Assembly: GCF_004120195.1 (NCBI RefSeq) | Contig: NZ_SCHN01000012.1 | Span: forward strand, 1 to 64,000 | DNA: 64,000 bases | Direction of reading: 5' to 3' | DNA from: Enterovibrio baiacu | Lineage (GTDB): Bacteria > Pseudomonadota > Gammaproteobacteria > Enterobacterales > Vibrionaceae | Shown: one piece after another, positions 59,174 to 64,000 of the stretch | How the letters are laid out: every line of letters starts with the position of its first letter | How positions within the stretch are numbered: position 1 is the first letter of the stretch | Position numbers and translations under genes: made by a program | Notes under the pieces: generated by a model | Databases searched by the model: none | What the model saw: the letters and a program-made list of their open reading frames with translations, nothing else | What the model was told of the DNA's origin: nothing

Positions 59174-59405
59174 CTCTTTGTACAAACAAAAAACACAAAG
59201 GCTGGATGCAACGCAAATTCGGCGTTTTTCGCCACTTTCAGTTGTAATTTTGTTACATCTCGCTGTATGCCTTGCTATCGCTGGGATGAACGACAAAAAG
59301 TCGACAATTCAACACATGGATGATTGACCTTAGGTGCGTATATTGGCTAGATTGAGTGACTATGATTGCAATTTGGATGTAACAAAGTTACGAAACGGAT
59401 GCCTT

Positions 59406-62036
59406 ATGAATGACAAGTACGACGCGCTAAAAAGCAACGTCAGCATGCTTGGTCACTTGCTGGGAAACACCATCAAGGATGCCCACGGTGACGAATTGCT
59501 GGCAAAGGTAGAAGAGATCCGTAAGCTCTCTAAATCTGCCTCTGCAGGAAACGACGAAGATCATGCAAAACTGATCGACGTGCTTCAAAGCCTACCGAAC
59601 GATCAGCTTCTTCCTGTTGCTCGCGCTTTTAGTCAGTTCTTGAACTTGACCAACATCGCAGAACAATACCACTCAGTCTCTCGCCACTGCGAAGAAACCG
59701 TCTGCAGCCCAGATGCACTGGACGGACTATTCCAACGCCTAAAAGGTAGCGACATTTCTCCTGCCGACACAGAGAAAGCGATTGATGACCTAAAAATAGA
59801 GTTGGTATTGACGGCGCACCCAACGGAAATTGCTCGTCGTACAACCATTCATAAGCTCGTACAAATCAACAAATGCCTTTCCAAACTAGAGTTGGGTGAC
59901 ATTTCTTACAGCGAGCGCAATAAAACAGAACTTCGCCTTGAGCAGCTTATCGCGCAGGCTTGGCACTCTGACGTTATTCGCCAACAACGCCCAACGCCGC
60001 TTGATGAAGCTAAATGGGGCTATGCGGTTATCGAAAACAGCTTGTGGCAAGCGGTGCCTGAGTTCCTTCGTCAATTCGACCTCAAGCTTAAAAGCCACAT
60101 TGGCCGTGGCCTGTCTGTCGATGCATCACCGATTCAGATTTCAAGCTGGATGGGCGGTGACCGCGACGGTAACCCATTCGTCACCTCTGACGTGACCCGT
60201 GAAGTGTTGCTTCTTTCCCGTTGGAAAGCGGCAGACCTTTATCTAACAGACATTCAAGAACTCATCAGCGAATTGTCGATGACCCGTTGTAATGACGTGG
60301 TTCGCGCAATGGCAGGTGACGAGCACGAACCGTACCGCGCGATTTTGAAATCTCTGCGTAAAACACTGACCAACTCCCTTGATTACCTCGATGCGAAAAT
60401 CAAAGGTCAGCGCGCAGAAGATAAAGACATCCTGACGCACATTGACCAGCTTTGGACGCCTCTTCACGCGTGTTACCAATCGCTGCACGAGTGCGGCATG
60501 GGCATCATCGCTGATGGTTTGCTACTTGATACGCTTCGCCGTATTCAATGTTTTGGCGTTAACCTTATCAAGCTGGATATCCGCCAAGAAAGCACCCGTC
60601 ATGCTGACGCGCTGTCTGAAATCACCCGTTGCCTAGGCATGGGCGATTACAGCCAATGGAGCGAGCAAGACAAACAAGCCTTCTTGATCCGCGAGCTTAG
60701 CTCGAAGCGCCCTCTTCTTCCGCGTAACTGGGAACCGTCTGACGACGTACAAGAAGTCCTTGATACCTGCCGCGTAGTGGCACAACAGCCACGTGAAGCA
60801 TTGGGCTCATACGTGATCTCTATGGCGCGCACCGCCTCAGACGTACTTGCGGTTCACCTTCTGCTTAAAGAAGCAGGTTGTCAGTTCCGCATGGATGTCT
60901 GTCCATTGTTCGAAACCCTAGAGGATTTGAACAACGCTGAATCCGTGATCAATCAACTGCTGAGCATTGATTGGTACCGCGGCTTTATCCAAAACTTCCA
61001 AATGGTCATGATCGGCTACTCAGACTCTGCGAAAGATGCAGGTGTGATGGCGGCAGGCTGGGCGCAATACAAAGCCATGGAAGCATTGGTTAGCGTCTGT
61101 GAAAAGGCTGGCGTTGATTTGGTGCTGTTCCACGGTCGCGGCGGTTCAATTGGTCGTGGCGGTGCACCTGCGCACGCAGCATTGCTGTCACAACCACCAC
61201 GCAGCTTGAAGGGCGGCCTTCGCGTGACAGAACAAGGTGAGATGATTCGCTTCAAACTGGGTCTACCAGATGTGGCGACAAACAGCCTCAACCTTTACGC
61301 AAGTGCGATCCTCGAAGCAAACTTACTACCACCACCAGAGCCAAAACAAGAATGGCGTGATCTGATGGAAACCTTGAGCGAAGTGTCATGCGAAGCATAC
61401 CGTGACATCGTTCGTGGTCATTCTCAGTTCGTTCCTTACTTCCGCTCAGCCACACCAGAGCTAGAGCTTGGTAAACTGCCTTTGGGTTCGCGTCCTGCAA
61501 AACGTAATCCAACGGGCGGCGTTGAAAGCCTACGTGCCATTCCTTGGATTTTCGCATGGAGCCAAAACCGTCTTCTATTACCTGCATGGCTAGGTGCGGG
61601 ACAGGCAATTCAATTCTCTATCGATCATGGCCACCTCAAGCAGCTTGAAGAGATGTGTAGTGAATGGCCATTCTTCTCAACGCGCCTTGGCATGTTGGAA
61701 ATGGTCTTCACCAAAACCAGCCCTTCTATCTCGAAGTACTACGATGAGAAATTGGTTGATAAAGAGCTTTGGTCTTTGGGTGAGCAATTGCGTGAACGCC
61801 TAAACCAAGACATCAAAGCGGTGTTGATGGTAGAAAACAGCGATCACCTGATGGCGCAAAACCCTTGGGGTGCAGAAGCCATTCGCCTGCGTAACATCTA
61901 CGTTGAACCATTGAACATGCTTCAGGCCGAACTGCTTTGCCGTACACGCGCGACGGAAGGTGAAACCGCCGCATTGGACGATGCACTGATGGTGACCATC
62001 GCAGGTATCGCAGCAGGTATGCGCAATACTGGATAA
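59406..62036 (+). CDS. ppc: Phosphoenolpyruvate carboxylase
   Basis: Anaplerotic enzyme forming oxaloacetate from PEP and bicarbonate; 876 residues (E. coli 883). Motifs: [16 protein letters not shown] with the catalytic His, [38 protein letters not shown] and the C-terminal RNTG. The ATG at 59406 ([15 protein letters not shown]) is chosen; an in-frame ATG-less extension upstream from 59334 is not family-like. Followed by a strong terminator. Confidence 0.97.
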   Translation: MNDKYDALKSNVSMLGHLLGNTIKDAHGDELLAKVEEIRKLSKSASAGNDEDHAKLIDVLQSLPNDQLLPVARAFSQFLNLTNIAEQYHSVSRHCEETVCSPDALDGLFQRLKGSDISPADTEKAIDDLKIELVLTAHPTEIARRTTIHKLVQINKCLSKLELGDISYSERNKTELRLEQLIAQAWHSDVIRQQRPTPLDEAKWGYAVIENSLWQAVPEFLRQFDLKLKSHIGRGLSVDASPIQISSWMGGDRDGNPFVTSDVTREVLLLSRWKAADLYLTDIQELISELSMTRCNDVVRAMAGDEHEPYRAILKSLRKTLTNSLDYLDAKIKGQRAEDKDILTHIDQLWTPLHACYQSLHECGMGIIADGLLLDTLRRIQCFGVNLIKLDIRQESTRHADALSEITRCLGMGDYSQWSEQDKQAFLIRELSSKRPLLPRNWEPSDDVQEVLDTCRVVAQQPREALGSYVISMARTASDVLAVHLLLKEAGCQFRMDVCPLFETLEDLNNAESVINQLLSIDWYRGFIQNFQMVMIGYSDSAKDAGVMAAGWAQYKAMEALVSVCEKAGVDLVLFHGRGGSIGRGGAPAHAALLSQPPRSLKGGLRVTEQGEMIRFKLGLPDVATNSLNLYASAILEANLLPPPEPKQEWRDLMETLSEVSCEAYRDIVRGHSQFVPYFRSATPELELGKLPLGSRPAKRNPTGGVESLRAIPWIFAWSQNRLLLPAWLGAGQAIQFSIDHGHLKQLEEMCSEWPFFSTRLGMLEMVFTKTSPSISKYYDEKLVDKELWSLGEQLRERLNQDIKAVLMVENSDHLMAQNPWGAEAIRLRNIYVEPLNMLQAELLCRTRATEGETAALDDALMVTIAGIAAGMRNTG

Positions 62037-62060
62037 ATGAGAAATTGTTCCAAAAATAAG

Positions 62061-62088
62061 AAAGGCTGCATTCTTGCAGCCTTTTTTA
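62061..62088 (+). terminator. Intrinsic terminator of ppc
   Basis: AAAGGCTGCA-TTCT-TGCAGCCTTT with further T; 25 bases after the ppc stop. Confidence 0.93.
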
Positions 62089-62120
62089 TTTTCCGTGCGT
62101 CTTTTTCCATTGTTGTCGCA

Positions 62121-62138
62121 TTGATAATGTTATTAATA
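62121..62138. promoter_or_regulatory. Candidate LuxR/HapR-type quorum-sensing regulator site upstream of aphA
   Basis: TTGATAATGTTATTAATA matches 15 of 18 positions of the LuxR/HapR core TTGATAAATTTATCAATA. It lies about 250 bases upstream of aphA, between the ppc terminator and aphA; the rest of this 350-base gap shows no gene. HapR/LuxR repression of aphA is established in vibrios; here it is inferred. Confidence 0.5.
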
Positions 62139-62389
62139 TGTTGAAGTGCTTAGACGATGTGCATACATAGCGCATCGCATGGCCGCGACGACGGTAAATA
62201 ACCGTTCTAATTCCCACGTACTATGTCTTTTTCAGTATCCGCACCATTTTTGGATACGACGTTGGCAAGGGGCATGGCGAGGGTAATTGGATACGTTTCG
62301 ATCCGCCCAGTTTTGTGGAATAAACAAACTCGCCAAAGAGCGACATCCCAGGGCACCGGATCGTCTTTTTATGATTTTGGATAGAAGAG

Positions 62390-62962
62390 ATGTCACTACC
62401 ACACGTAATTCTCACGGTACTAAGTCACCGGGATGCTACTGGTTACGATATAACCAAAGAGTTTTCTAACGCCATCGGTCAATTCTGGAAAGCCAGCCAC
62501 CAGCAAGTGTATCGCGAACTTAATAAGCTCGCAGATATGGGCGCTGTTAGCTGCAAACTCGAACCTCAAGACGGCAAACCTGATCGCAAAGTCTATTCCA
62601 TCACGGACATCGGCAGACAAAGTTTGTATGAGTGGTTCTTGTTACCCGCTAAACACCCAACTGACCGCGATGAAGTGTCTGCAAAGCTTCTGACTTGCAG
62701 CCTTTTTGAACCCGCACCTATGATTCAACATATGCATGCATTGATCGATGAGTCGCGCCTCCAGCTAAGCCAATATCGCGATCTGGAAAAGAATCACTAC
62801 GCTGATTCTGCGCTTCTAACGCGAGATGGACGCCTTGAGCGCCTGACGCTACGTCGAAACATTTTGCGTAAGGAAGCTTGGTTAACGTGGGCTGAAGAAG
62901 TATTGATTGAACTAAACGCCATGGAAGCCTCTGTGCTAGAACCTAAGTTGGCCATGCGTTAA
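62390..62962 (+). CDS. aphA: PadR-family regulator AphA
   Basis: 190 residues. N-terminal winged helix (MSLPHVILTVLSHRDATGYD, ATGYDITKEFSNAIGQFWKAS, HQQVYRELNKLADMGAV) and C-terminal antiparallel coiled-coil (RLERLTLRRNILRKEAWLTW). Strong resemblance to V. cholerae AphA, the low-cell-density master regulator that activates virulence and biofilm genes. About ten residues longer than I recall for V. cholerae. Monocistronic. Confidence 0.93.
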   Translation: MSLPHVILTVLSHRDATGYDITKEFSNAIGQFWKASHQQVYRELNKLADMGAVSCKLEPQDGKPDRKVYSITDIGRQSLYEWFLLPAKHPTDRDEVSAKLLTCSLFEPAPMIQHMHALIDESRLQLSQYRDLEKNHYADSALLTRDGRLERLTLRRNILRKEAWLTWAEEVLIELNAMEASVLEPKLAMR

Positions 62963-62980
62963 GTCATATTCACTACCCAC

Positions 62981-63009
62981 AAAAAAAACCGTCGTTATCG
63001 ACGGTTTTT
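62981..63009. terminator. Bidirectional terminator between aphA and metF
   Basis: AAAAACCGTCG-TTAT-CGACGGTTTTT inside flanking A and T runs, 19 bases after the aphA stop and about 70 past the convergent metF stop. Confidence 0.95.
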
Positions 63010-63081
63010 CTTTTTCTGCAGTCCACCCAAAGTATTCATTCGGGCCAGCCTTCTTTAATTCGATGTATTGCTGAGCGGGTA

Positions 63082-63990
<909 letters not shown>

Positions 63991-64000
63991 CTACACAGCC

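Noticed and set aside
62155-62177. AphA-type operator (ATATGCA-N6-TGCATAT)
   Set aside because: One half matches 6 of 7, the other only with altered spacing; too weak to list as a feature.

Overview
This window looks like a contiguous piece of a Vibrionaceae main chromosome. CRP is nearly identical to the enterobacterial protein. Family-level markers include an AphA-type PadR regulator, an argH-argA fusion gene, a peroxiredoxin-glutaredoxin hybrid beside oxyR, an Xds-like secreted nuclease and MSHA/type IV-style pilMNOPQ next to aroKB. The str operon, tusBCD, fkpA, slyXD, kefBG, yheS and crp lie in one uninterrupted run, as in enterics, and that run continues directly into an ast/pab/trpS/dam/pil/arg block that I recall as vibrio-like. 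From memory these are separated in Vibrio cholerae, so a Grimontia/Enterovibrio/Photobacterium-type genome is my guess; this is inference only.

Layout. 1-5.6 kb, minus strand: the end of a tuf gene at the window edge, then fusA, rpsG and rpsL with an apparent own promoter, then tusBCD and yheO. 5.7-21.9 kb: fkpA, slyX, slyD, yheV, kefB/kefG, yheS, yheT, yheU, prkB, yhfA and crp. Into this block are set a WD40 lipoprotein, an isoaspartyl peptidase, a TIGR02444-type protein, a LysE exporter with a divergent MocR-type regulator, and a beta-barrel-like protein. 22.3-28 kb: arginine succinyltransferase pathway genes (argD/astC, astA, astD) with a DUF1338 oxygenase, then pabA. 28-35.3 kb: a two-gene signalling pair in which the kinase lacks its phosphoacceptor histidines and the response regulator carries a degenerate HD-GYP domain, next to a secreted nuclease. 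35.6-42.7 kb: trpS-gph-rpe, DUF2970, dam, damX, aroB, aroK. 43-50 kb: pilQPONM divergent from mrcA (PBP1A). 50-53.9 kb: oxyR with a recognisable OxyR operator, prx-grx, a flavoprotein disulphide reductase and a small zinc-ribbon membrane protein. 54-59.2 kb: the argCBGH(A) operon. 59.4-64 kb: ppc, aphA, metF.

The most interesting item is upstream of argC. A canonical ArgR operator (two 18-bp boxes, 3-bp spacing) overlaps a TTGACA-N17-TAAAAA promoter. Downstream of it lies a short reading frame with a Shine-Dalgarno that ends in five consecutive arginine codons before its stop. This is the architecture of a leader peptide that would sense arginyl-tRNA, and I know of no described arginine attenuator for this operon. 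argE, the usual divergent neighbour of argC, is absent and its place is taken by this regulatory region and ppc.

No rRNA or tRNA genes, CRISPR arrays, prophages or insertion sequences were recognised. Nearly all genes are ordinary chromosomal housekeeping genes.
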